Assembly (NCBI GenBank): GCA_021826485.1
Contig: JAKAZX010000121.1
Location: 1 to 9,895 of the forward strand
Direction: 5' to 3'
Length of the DNA: 9,895 bases
Source of the DNA: Pseudomonadota bacterium
GTDB lineage: Bacteria > Pseudomonadota > Alphaproteobacteria > Acetobacterales > Acetobacteraceae
Both the position numbers and the translations under genes were made by a program. Below are positions 1-6,115 of the stretch, in pieces; position 1 is the stretch's first letter, and each line of letters begins with the position of its first letter. A model generated the notes under the pieces. That model did not search any database. It was not told the origin of the DNA and saw nothing but the letters and a program-made list of their open reading frames with translations.

Positions 1-269
1 CCGATCACCAGCGCCCGCTCCCCCGGCATCACGCCGGCCAGCTCGATCAGCCGGGCCAGCACCATCGGTTCCGTCAGCACGCGCCCGTTGCCGAGCGGCA
101 CATCCTCATCCGAATAGGCGCGGGACACCATCGCCGGCGGCACGAACCGCTCGCGCGGCAGCGTGCGCAGCGCTTCCAGCAGCCGCCGGCCATACACCCG
201 GTTCGGCCTGATCTGGCCATCCACCATCATGTTGCGGGCGTCGGCGTAGTCGATCACATGGCGGTCCAT
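1..269 (-). CDS. Protein-L-isoaspartate O-methyltransferase family protein (5' part, cut by window edge)
   Basis: The reverse strand reads from an ATG at 269 without a stop to the window edge, giving about 89 residues. The protein begins MDRHVIDYADARNMMVDGQI, then carries RPNRV, LPRERFVP and a segment DEDVPLGNGRVLTEPMVLARL. This is the N-terminal layout of the Pcm/PCMT family, which uses S-adenosylmethionine to methylate L-isoaspartyl residues in damaged proteins. The visible part ends in GERALVIG, the start of the SAM-binding glycine loop, so the rest of the Rossmann domain lies outside the window. A GAGG lies just upstream of the ATG on this strand. Many alphaproteobacterial members of this subfamily are annotated as Pcm, but true isoaspartate repair activity is not established for all of them. 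The gene is divergent from the tRNA and the downstream operon. The family is fairly certain; the exact substrate is less so. Confidence 0.8.
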   Translation of the reverse strand, partial: MDRHVIDYADARNMMVDGQIRPNRVYGRRLLEALRTLPRERFVPPAMVSRAYSDEDVPLGNGRVLTEPMVLARLIELAGVMPGERALVI

Positions 270-341
270 GGCACCTCGGCGGCAGGCTGGCAGGCCAGCG
301 GTGCTTACAGGCAGCAGGGCCGCCCCGCAACAACCCGGGGC

Positions 342-371
342 TTGACCCGCCCCCGACCCGCCGCCGATATA
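342..371 (+). promoter_or_regulatory. Candidate promoter of the tRNA-Cys gene
   Basis: TTGACC at 342-347 matches the -35 consensus in five of six positions. An AT-rich GATATA at 366-371 lies 18 bases downstream, the only such patch in an otherwise GC-rich stretch. Transcription would start near 377-380, about ten bases before the mature tRNA, which is a normal leader length for a single tRNA. The -10 match is weak, so this rests mainly on position and the -35 box. The rest of 270-389 holds no gene that I can support. Confidence 0.4.
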
Positions 372-389
372 CCGCGCGCAACCGCCCCC

Positions 390-463
390 GGTCCGGTGGC
401 AGAGTGGTGATGCAGCGGACTGCAAATCCGCGAATGTGGGTTCGATTCCCGCCCGGACCTCCA
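390..463 (+). tRNA. tRNA-Cys (GCA anticodon)
   Basis: A full cloverleaf can be folded by eye. The acceptor stem is GGTCCGG (390-396) with CCGGACC (453-459). The short D stem is GCA/TGC, and the anticodon stem is GCGGA/TCCGC around the loop CTGCAAA, giving anticodon GCA. A 4-base variable loop follows. The T stem is GTGGG/CCCGC around TTCGATT, with one G-T pair. The discriminator base is T at 460, as usual for tRNA-Cys, and CCA (461-463) is encoded in the gene. It decodes UGC and UGU. It sits 48 bases before a protein gene on the same strand, with no poly-T terminator visible in between. No second copy of its 3' end occurs in the window, so nothing suggests it has served as an integration site here. 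Confidence 0.97.
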
Positions 464-511
464 ATCCGCCCCGCCGCCATCGCGGCCGCGCCGCGCTAGG
501 ACGCCCGGGGC

Positions 512-1693
512 ATGGGACTGCGCCGCTTCCTGTTCCGCCGGCGGCTGCGACGCCGCCTGTCCGCCGGACGCCGCACCCGCATGGCCGCCCGGCTGGAGCG
601 GCTGGCGGGGTTCGGCGGCACGTTCGATGCGCCGCTGATCGACCGGCAACGGGTGGCGGCGGCGCTGGCCGCGGCAACGCCGCCGGCGCCACCGCGTTCG
701 TTGGCCCAGCATGCCGCCCCTCCCGCCGTCTCGATCCTCGTCAGCTCCCGCGGCAACGCGTTCATGCGCGACATCGCCGACGACATCGCGGCACTCCTCG
801 CCGCCTGCGGCACCGCCGTCGCCCGCTGCGACGAGCATGCGACCATCCCGCCGTCCCTGCCGATCGTGGTGGCGCCGCACGAGTTCTTCACCCTCGGGCG
901 CGGACCGCGCTGGATCACGGAATCGTTCCTGGGGCGCGCGGTGATGCTCAACACCGAACAGCCGCACACGGACTGGTTCGCCGCCGCCCTGCCCTACCTG
1001 CTCGGCGCGCGCGGGGTGCTCGACCTGAACGGGCAGACCGCCGGGTGGCTGGCGGCGGGCGGCGTGCCGGCGCTCGCCCTCACCCTCCCGCCGCCCCGCG
1101 ATCCCACCCCGCTGCAGCCGGCGGACCGCCGGCACCGGCTGTTCCGCGCCCTGCCGCCCGCGGCGCGGGAGGCGCCGGACCCCACTTTGCCCTGGGCCGC
1201 GCGGCCGATCGATCTCACCTTCTTCGGCACCGCGACGCCGCGGCGGGCGGTGTTCTTCGCCGAAAACGCGGCCTTCCTGGCCGCCCAGTGCTGCGTCGTC
1301 CACTGCGTCGCCGCCGACCGGCCGATCCAGGATGGCGCGGCCGGCCGCCTCGCCCGGCATGTCGGCGGTCATGCGCGGCTGACGCTCAATCTGCACCGCG
1401 ACGACACGGCGTATTTCGAGGCCCACCGCCTGCTGCGGCTGGGCGTCGGGATGGGCAGCGTGGTCGTCTCGGAACCCTGCCTGCCGCACCCGGCGATCCG
1501 CGCCGGGGAGCATTATTTCGCGGCGACGCTGCCGGCCCTGCCCGAGCTGATCGGCTGGCTGCTGCATGCCGCGGACGGCCAGGCCGCGGCCGAGGCGGCG
1601 CGCACGGCAGCGACGCGGTTGCTGGACGGCGCGCTCCACCCGGCAGCGGCCGGGGCCCCACTCATCACGTTCCTGCACGAGGCGACCGCATGA
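512..1693 (+). CDS. Glycosyltransferase-like protein (GT-B C-terminal half)
   Basis: This codes for 393 residues, starting at the ATG with AGGA (498-501) ten bases upstream. The first 30 residues are strikingly arginine-rich (RRFLFRRRLRRRL). The middle holds a Rossmann-like strand VSILVSSRG and a segment VVAPHEFFTLG followed by VMLNTEQPHTDWF. The C-terminal part resembles the nucleotide-sugar-binding half of GT-B enzymes of the 'Glycosyl transferases group 1' type: LTLNLHRDD (H295-R296-D297), VVVSEPC with Glu321, then RAGEHYF (G332-E333). That pattern suggests transfer of a sugar from an activated donor, but I cannot name donor or acceptor. No membrane span or signal peptide is evident; the basic N-terminus could hold it at the membrane. 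It is the first gene of a four-gene run and directly follows tRNA-Cys. A non-catalytic GT-B-fold protein is the main alternative. Confidence 0.6.
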   Translation: MGLRRFLFRRRLRRRLSAGRRTRMAARLERLAGFGGTFDAPLIDRQRVAAALAAATPPAPPRSLAQHAAPPAVSILVSSRGNAFMRDIADDIAALLAACGTAVARCDEHATIPPSLPIVVAPHEFFTLGRGPRWITESFLGRAVMLNTEQPHTDWFAAALPYLLGARGVLDLNGQTAGWLAAGGVPALALTLPPPRDPTPLQPADRRHRLFRALPPAAREAPDPTLPWAARPIDLTFFGTATPRRAVFFAENAAFLAAQCCVVHCVAADRPIQDGAAGRLARHVGGHARLTLNLHRDDTAYFEAHRLLRLGVGMGSVVVSEPCLPHPAIRAGEHYFAATLPALPELIGWLLHAADGQAAAEAARTAATRLLDGALHPAAAGAPLITFLHEATA

Positions 1694-1761
1694 TGCGACA
1701 CCCAGGTCACGGGCGCCGGAGGCCGGTTGCTTCGGCGTCAAACCATGCCATGATGCACGCA

Positions 1762-2571
1762 ATGACCCGGCGCTTCGCCCTGCTCGCGCTGCTCGCCCTG
1801 CCCGTTCCGGCGGGGGCGGACCCGGCGCCCGTGGCGGTGCAACTGACCTTCGACGGCTATGCCTCCGGCTTCCGCGTGCTGTCGATGCAGACGGAAATGC
1901 TGCTGGCGCCGACGGGGTACCGCATCGCCATCGCCGGCCGCACCGCCGGAATGGTCGGGCTGCTGTATCACGCCAACTGGCAGACCTGGGCCGACGGCAC
2001 CTGGACCGCCAGCGGCATCAGCCCGCAGCATTTCGACAACGCCGGCGTGTTCGGCGGCCAGCCGCGCCATGTCGCGCTGGTGTTCGAGCATGGCGAGCCG
2101 GTCATCCGCACCCTCGATCCGCCGGACGACACGGAACACCTGCCGGTGACGGCGGACGCGATCCGCCATGCGGTGGACAGCCTGAGCATCACCGCGCTGG
2201 TGATCCACCAGATCGCAACGCAGGGCCACTGCGCCGGCGAGACCGTCGCCTTCGACGGGCGGCAGGCGGAGGCGCTGACACTGCACGCCGCCGGCGGGGA
2301 GGATCTGCCGGCCACCACCCGCTCCTCCTGGCGCGGGCCGACGCTGCGCTGCGACATCGACGCCCGCGTGATCGCCGGTTTCTTCCGCGAGGGCGATACC
2401 GAGGCATCCCGCAACTACGTGGACACGCTGTGGATGGGCAACGTCCTGCCCGGGGTGCCGCCGCTGCCGGTACGCATGACAGCGACCACGCATCATCTCG
2501 GCCGGGTCATGCTGTATCTGACCAAGGCCACGCTGCGCGACGCGGGCACGCTGACTGCCCGCACGCCTTGA
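1762..2571 (+). CDS. Secreted DUF3108-domain protein
   Basis: The gene encodes 269 residues of unknown function. Residues 1-19 form a typical Sec signal peptide (MTRRF, then a Leu/Ala core, ending PAGA before DPAP), so the mature protein should be periplasmic or outer-membrane associated. The mature part matches the DUF3108 pattern: LTFDGYASGFRVLSMQTEM, an early YRIAIAGRTAGMVGLL segment, a 'SGISPQHF' element, and a late VAFDGRQAEALTL segment. Cys157 and Cys197 could form a disulfide. Start choice: ATGs at 1690/1693 overlap the previous stop and have GAGG at 1679-1682. However, codons from 1690 to 1761 lose the usual G/C third-base bias and would put 24 extra residues before the signal peptide, so 1762 is preferred; 1750/1753 are also possible. 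The stop at 2569-2571 overlaps the betC TTG start. No biochemical role is known to me for this domain. Confidence 0.8.
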   Translation: MTRRFALLALLALPVPAGADPAPVAVQLTFDGYASGFRVLSMQTEMLLAPTGYRIAIAGRTAGMVGLLYHANWQTWADGTWTASGISPQHFDNAGVFGGQPRHVALVFEHGEPVIRTLDPPDDTEHLPVTADAIRHAVDSLSITALVIHQIATQGHCAGETVAFDGRQAEALTLHAAGGEDLPATTRSSWRGPTLRCDIDARVIAGFFREGDTEASRNYVDTLWMGNVLPGVPPLPVRMTATTHHLGRVMLYLTKATLRDAGTLTARTP

Positions 2572-4097
2572 CGCGGCCGCCCAATCTTCTGGTGCTGATG
2601 GCCGACCAGCTTTCGGCGTTGGCGCTGCCCTGCTACGGCGACCGCACGTCGCGCACCCCGCATATCGACGCACTGGCTGCAAACGGCGTGGTGTTCGATG
2701 CCGCCTATTGCAACAGCCCGCTCTGCGCGCCGTCGCGCGGCGTGCTCACCTATGGTCGGCTGCCGTCCGCTACCGGCGTCCATGACAACGCGGCGGAGTT
2801 TCCCTCGCAGCTTCCGGGATTCGCCCATTACCTCCGCGCCGCCGGGTACCGCACCATCCTGACCGGGAAGATGCATTTCTGCGGCCCCGACCAGTTGCAC
2901 GGATTCGAGGAGCGGCTGACCACCGACATCTATCCCGCCGATTACGGCTGGACGCCCGACTGGCAGCAATTCGCCGCGCGGCCGGATTGGTACCACTCGA
3001 TGGAATCGGTGATCCAGGCCGGCCCCTGCGCGCGCACCAACCAGATCGACTTCGACGAGGAAGTCTCGTTCTCCGCCCAGCAATGCCTGTTCGACATCGC
3101 GCGCGGCGGCGACCGGCGGCCGTTCTGCATGGTGGTGTCGTTCACCCATCCGCACGACCCGTTCACCATCGCCGAGGAATACTGGAACCGGTTCGCCGAC
3201 GCCGATATCCCGCCGCCGCACAATGCCGTGCCGGCGGACGATCCGCATGCCCATCGGCTGCGCCATGTCATCGGCCTCGACGCGCAGCCGGTGACCGCGG
3301 CGCAGACGCAGGCCGCGCGGCGCGCCTACTACGCCGCGATCAGCTATTTCGATGATCACGTCGGGCGCCTGCTCGCCGCGCTGCGGGCGGCGCGGCTGGA
3401 TGGCGAAACCATCGTGTTGGTGATCGCCGATCATGGCGAGATGCTGGGCGAACGCGGCCTGTGGTACAAGATGAGTTTCCACGAGCCGGCGGCGCGGGTG
3501 CCGCTGATCGTGCGCGCACCGGGCACATTTGCCCCGGGGCGTGTCGCCGCCGCGGTGTCGCTGGCCGATCTGCTGCCCACCTTCGCCGAGATCGCCGGCA
3601 ACGGGCGGGCGCCCGACTATGCCGCGCCGATCGACGGGCGCAGCCTGCTGCCGCATCTGTCGCGCAGCGGCGGGCATGACGAGGCGATCGGCGAATACCT
3701 CGCCGAGGGCGTGACGGCGCCGATGGTGATGATCCGGCGCGGGCGGGAGAAGTTCATCCACGCGCCCGGCGACCCTGACCAGCTGTACGACGTGCTGGCC
3801 GACCCGGACGAGCGGCGCAACCTCGCCGGATTGCCCGAAGCGGCGGCGCGCGTCGGCGCCTTGCGGGCGGAGGTGGCGCGGCGCTGGGACATGGCGGCGC
3901 TGCGGGAGGCCGTGCTGGCCAGCCAGCGCCGCCGCCTGTTCGTCGCCGCGGCGCTGCGCCAGGGGCGGCGCTCGTCATGGGACTGGCAGCCGCCGCGCGA
4001 CGCCAGCCAGCAGTATGTGCGCAGCCACATGCCGCTCGAATCGCTGGAGGCAATGGCTCGCTTCCCGCGCTGGATGCCGCCGGAGGGATCGTCATGA
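2568..4097 (+). CDS. betC: Choline-sulfatase
   Basis: This 509-residue protein hydrolyses choline-O-sulfate to choline and sulfate. It begins at a TTG that overlaps the stop of the preceding gene. That start gives the expected N-terminus MTRPPNLLVLMADQLSALAL, with metal-binding Asp13 and Gln14 in MADQ. The sulfatase signature NSPLCAPSRG places the cysteine converted to formylglycine at Cys53 and the conserved arginine at Arg57. Further family marks are SGKMHFCGPDQ-type sequence (here LTGKMHFCGPDQLHGFEE), SFTHPHDPF, Asp288-His289 in VIADHGEMLGERG, and WYKMSFHE. The C-terminal tail (WDWQPPRDAS, YVRSHMPLE, ARFPRW) is the extra domain typical of choline sulfatases rather than arylsulfatases. There is no signal peptide, so it acts in the cytoplasm. 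It needs a formylglycine-generating enzyme encoded elsewhere. No betABI genes or choline transporter lie in the window. Confidence 0.93.
   Translation: MTRPPNLLVLMADQLSALALPCYGDRTSRTPHIDALAANGVVFDAAYCNSPLCAPSRGVLTYGRLPSATGVHDNAAEFPSQLPGFAHYLRAAGYRTILTGKMHFCGPDQLHGFEERLTTDIYPADYGWTPDWQQFAARPDWYHSMESVIQAGPCARTNQIDFDEEVSFSAQQCLFDIARGGDRRPFCMVVSFTHPHDPFTIAEEYWNRFADADIPPPHNAVPADDPHAHRLRHVIGLDAQPVTAAQTQAARRAYYAAISYFDDHVGRLLAALRAARLDGETIVLVIADHGEMLGERGLWYKMSFHEPAARVPLIVRAPGTFAPGRVAAAVSLADLLPTFAEIAGNGRAPDYAAPIDGRSLLPHLSRSGGHDEAIGEYLAEGVTAPMVMIRRGREKFIHAPGDPDQLYDVLADPDERRNLAGLPEAAARVGALRAEVARRWDMAALREAVLASQRRRLFVAAALRQGRRSSWDWQPPRDASQQYVRSHMPLESLEAMARFPRWMPPEGSS
4082..4088 (+). promoter_or_regulatory. 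Strong Shine-Dalgarno inside the 3' end of betC
   Basis: GGAGGGA lies five bases before the ATG at 4094. It fixes the start of the hydroxyacid dehydrogenase at an ATGA overlap with the betC stop, and suggests that the two genes are translationally coupled. Confidence 0.75.
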
Positions 4098-5068
4098 AAC
4101 TCGCAGTGCTCGACGACTATCAGCAGATCGCGGCGCGCGCGGCCGACTGGTCGGCGCTGCATGGACGCTGCGACATCACCGTCCTGTCCGAGCATATCCC
4201 GCCCGCCGACGCGCCGCAGGCGCTGGCGGCGTTCGACGCGCTGGTGCTGATGCGCGAACGCCTGCCGATGCCGGCCGACCTGATGGCGCGGCTGCCGCGC
4301 TTGAAACTGCTGGTGACCACGGGCGGGCAGAATCGCGCGATCGACCTGGACGCGGCGACCGCACGCGGCATCGTCGTCTGCCATACCGGCGGCGCGCCGG
4401 AATCGCCCCACGCGACGCCGGAACTCGCCTGGGGGCTGATGCTCGCGGTGGTCCGCCACATCCCGCAGGAAGACCGCCGGATGCGCGAAGGCCTGTGGCA
4501 GAGCAGCATCGGCACCACGCTGTACGGCAAGACGCTGGGACTGCTCGGCCTCGGCAATATCGGCCGGCGGATGGCGGAGTATGCCCGTGTCTTCGGCATG
4601 AACGTCACCGCCTGGAGCCCGAACCTGACCGACGCGGCAGCCGCCGCGAGCGGCGCCAGGCGCGTCGAGAAGGCGGCCCTGTTCGCCGACAGCGACATCG
4701 TCAGCATCCATGTGGTGCTGAGCGAGCGCAGCCGCGGCCTGGTCGGGGCGGCGGAACTCGGTGCGATGCGGCGCAGCGCCGTGCTGATCAACACCTCCCG
4801 CGGGCCGATCGTGCAGGAAGCCGCGCTGCTCGCCGCCCTGCGGGACGGGCGGATCGCCGGTGCCGGCCTGGATGTCTACGATATCGAGCCGCTGCCCGCG
4901 GACCATCCGCTGCGCGCACTGCCGAACGTCGTGCTGACGCCGCATCTCGGCTACGTGGTCGAGGAGACCTATCGCGTCTTCTACGCCGACGCCGTGGCGG
5001 CGGTGCGCGGCTTCATCGACGGCGCGCCGGTGCGCGTGCTGAACCCGGCGGTGCTGAAAGGCCGCTGA
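4094..5068 (+). CDS. D-2-hydroxyacid dehydrogenase family protein
   Basis: This 324-residue NAD(P)-dependent enzyme should interconvert a D-2-hydroxyacid and a 2-ketoacid in the cytoplasm. The dinucleotide-binding loop is LGLGNIG (Gly152, Gly154, Gly157). The catalytic triad of the family is present: Arg236 in INTSRGPI, Glu265 in LDVYDIEPLP and His284 in LTPHLGYV. The N-terminus MKLAVLDDYQ and the sequence TAWSPNLT, where many relatives have an acidic or basic cofactor-selecting residue, place it in the phosphoglycerate-dehydrogenase-like subgroup often annotated only as 'D-2-hydroxyacid dehydrogenase'. The substrate is not predictable from this. The ATG overlaps the betC stop and has a strong Shine-Dalgarno, so the two are almost certainly co-expressed. 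It is the last gene of the run; its stop is 6 bases from the stop of a convergent gene, leaving no room for a classical terminator. Confidence 0.9.
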   Translation: MKLAVLDDYQQIAARAADWSALHGRCDITVLSEHIPPADAPQALAAFDALVLMRERLPMPADLMARLPRLKLLVTTGGQNRAIDLDAATARGIVVCHTGGAPESPHATPELAWGLMLAVVRHIPQEDRRMREGLWQSSIGTTLYGKTLGLLGLGNIGRRMAEYARVFGMNVTAWSPNLTDAAAAASGARRVEKAALFADSDIVSIHVVLSERSRGLVGAAELGAMRRSAVLINTSRGPIVQEAALLAALRDGRIAGAGLDVYDIEPLPADHPLRALPNVVLTPHLGYVVEETYRVFYADAVAAVRGFIDGAPVRVLNPAVLKGR

Positions 5069-5074
5069 ACCGGC

Positions 5075-5971
5075 CTAGCGTTCCGCAAGCTCGGTCGCGG
5101 CGAGCTGCTCGGCGAAGCGGGCGAGTTCCGTGTGGTCGCGGCCGTTGCCCAGCATGACGGCGGCGGCGGACCACAGCTCGCGGCACAGCGCCGCGAACGG
5201 CGCGGGCGTCGCGGTGTCACGGCCGATCTCCAGCGCGATCGACAGATCCTTGACCATCAGGTCGAGGCCGAAGCCGCTGTCGAACCGGCGCGACAGCACG
5301 AACTGGCGGAATTTGCGCTGCGTGCTGTTGTTCATGCCGCTCGATGCGTTCAGCACATCGACCATGACCGCGGGATCGAGGCCGCTGCGCTGGCCGATCA
5401 GCAGTGCCTCCACGCCGATCAGGAAGCCGCCGGCGGAAACGAGGTTGTTCAGCGCCTTCATCGCCTGGCCGGAGCCGAGACCGCCGGTGCGCGTCACCGT
5501 TCCCATGCCGTCCAGCACCGGGCGGACGCGCGCCACCACGTCATCCTCCCCGCCCACCATGATCGCCAGTTCGCCCGTGCGCGCCCGCGCGACCCCGCCG
5601 GAGACCGGTGCGTCGATCATGGCCACGCCCGCCTCGGCCAGTGCTGCGGCGACCGTGCGCGTGGTTGCCGGCACGCCGGAGGTCATGTCGATCACCACCT
5701 GCCCCGCCCGCAGCAAGGGGCGCAGCGTGGCTGCCACCTGCGCCACGATCGCGCTGGTCGGCAGGATGGTGACGATCACCTCGGCGGCGGCGGCCAGCCC
5801 GGCCAGATCGGCGGCGTGCGCGCCGGCGTGCTCGGCGGCGAACCGTTCCGCGACCGCCGGCCGGGCATCATGGACGTGCAGCGTGAAGCCCGCGCGGTGC
5901 AGGCAGGCGGCCATCGGCCAGCCCATGTTGCCGATGCCGATGACGCCGATCGCCGGCCGTGCCGTGTCCAT
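5075..5971 (-). CDS. NAD(P)-dependent oxidoreductase, 3-hydroxyisobutyrate dehydrogenase family
   Basis: This 298-residue protein belongs to the beta-hydroxyacid dehydrogenases (3-hydroxyisobutyrate, tartronate-semialdehyde, L-threonate and related enzymes), which oxidise a 3-hydroxyacid. The Rossmann motif is GVIGIGNMGWPM (Gly12, Gly14, Gly17). Asp35 in HVHDARP at the end of the second strand favours NAD over NADP. The substrate-binding element is DAPVSGGVARARTGELAIMV (Ser124-Gly-Gly), and the catalytic lysine is Lys172 in GSGQAMKALNN. The C-terminal half is the all-helical domain of the family, with NNSTQRKF and FGLDLMVKDLSIA. The ATG at 5971 is preceded on this strand by GGGAGAGG a few bases upstream. 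The reading frame stays open well past this start, but that extension is antisense to dctP and lacks family sequence. The gene is divergent from the TRAP operon, which suggests shared control. The specific substrate is unknown. Confidence 0.9.
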   Translation of the reverse strand: MDTARPAIGVIGIGNMGWPMAACLHRAGFTLHVHDARPAVAERFAAEHAGAHAADLAGLAAAAEVIVTILPTSAIVAQVAATLRPLLRAGQVVIDMTSGVPATTRTVAAALAEAGVAMIDAPVSGGVARARTGELAIMVGGEDDVVARVRPVLDGMGTVTRTGGLGSGQAMKALNNLVSAGGFLIGVEALLIGQRSGLDPAVMVDVLNASSGMNNSTQRKFRQFVLSRRFDSGFGLDLMVKDLSIALEIGRDTATPAPFAALCRELWSAAAVMLGNGRDHTELARFAEQLAATELAER

Positions 5972-5997
5972 TCCTACCTCTCCCGCTGCTGCCGGGC

Positions 5998-6026
5998 AGC
6001 ATAGGCCGCCGCTCGGGCAGGGCCAA
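5998..6026 (-). promoter_or_regulatory. Candidate promoter of the HIBADH-family oxidoreductase
   Basis: On the minus strand TTGGCC (6026-6021) and TATGCT (6003-5998) are separated by exactly 17 bases, each matching the sigma-70 consensus at four positions. Transcription would start near 5991, leaving a leader of about 20 bases that contains the Shine-Dalgarno. Spacing and position are good; the box matches are moderate. Confidence 0.45.
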
Positions 6027-6036
6027 CGCGACCGCT

Positions 6037-6065
6037 GTGACAAGCACGGCGCATTGTGGGAGGAT
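6037..6065 (+). promoter_or_regulatory. Candidate promoter of the TRAP operon
   Basis: GTGACA (6037-6042) matches the -35 box in five of six positions, and GAGGAT (6060-6065) lies 17 bases downstream but matches the -10 box poorly. It lies in the 144-base divergent gap, about 50 bases before the dctP start. A weak -10 is compatible with an activator-dependent promoter, but no clear operator palindrome was found. Confidence 0.25.
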
Positions 6066-6115
6066 CGGGGCGCCCGGCTCGCCGCGGCCCATGATACCAG
6101 CCCTGGGAGACGTCC

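Noticed and set aside
390..463. tRNA-Cys as an integration site for a genomic island
   Set aside because: No repeat of the tRNA 3' end and no integrase occurs in the window; the downstream genes have the same composition as their surroundings.
106..480. Reverse-strand ORF across the tRNA region with GGNRTHIRGFAVRCITTLPP-like sequence
   Set aside because: This peptide arises from translating a tRNA-Cys antisense and is a well-known false ORF; the rest is antisense to intergenic and Pcm sequence.
481..490. CGCGGCCGCG palindrome between tRNA and first operon gene as a terminator or operator
   Set aside because: It is a perfect 10-base palindrome but has no loop or T-run, and such strings are expected by chance at this GC content.
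436..1761. In-frame upstream extension of the DUF3108 frame back to 436
   Set aside because: It begins inside the tRNA and overlaps the glycosyltransferase-like gene in another frame; the encoded Pro/Arg/Ala-rich sequence is a shadow.
305..1762. Long antisense ORF (485 codons) opposite the glycosyltransferase-like gene
   Set aside because: In high-GC DNA antisense frames stay open by codon bias; the translation is Arg/Gly/Ala-rich, spans the tRNA and has no domain pattern.
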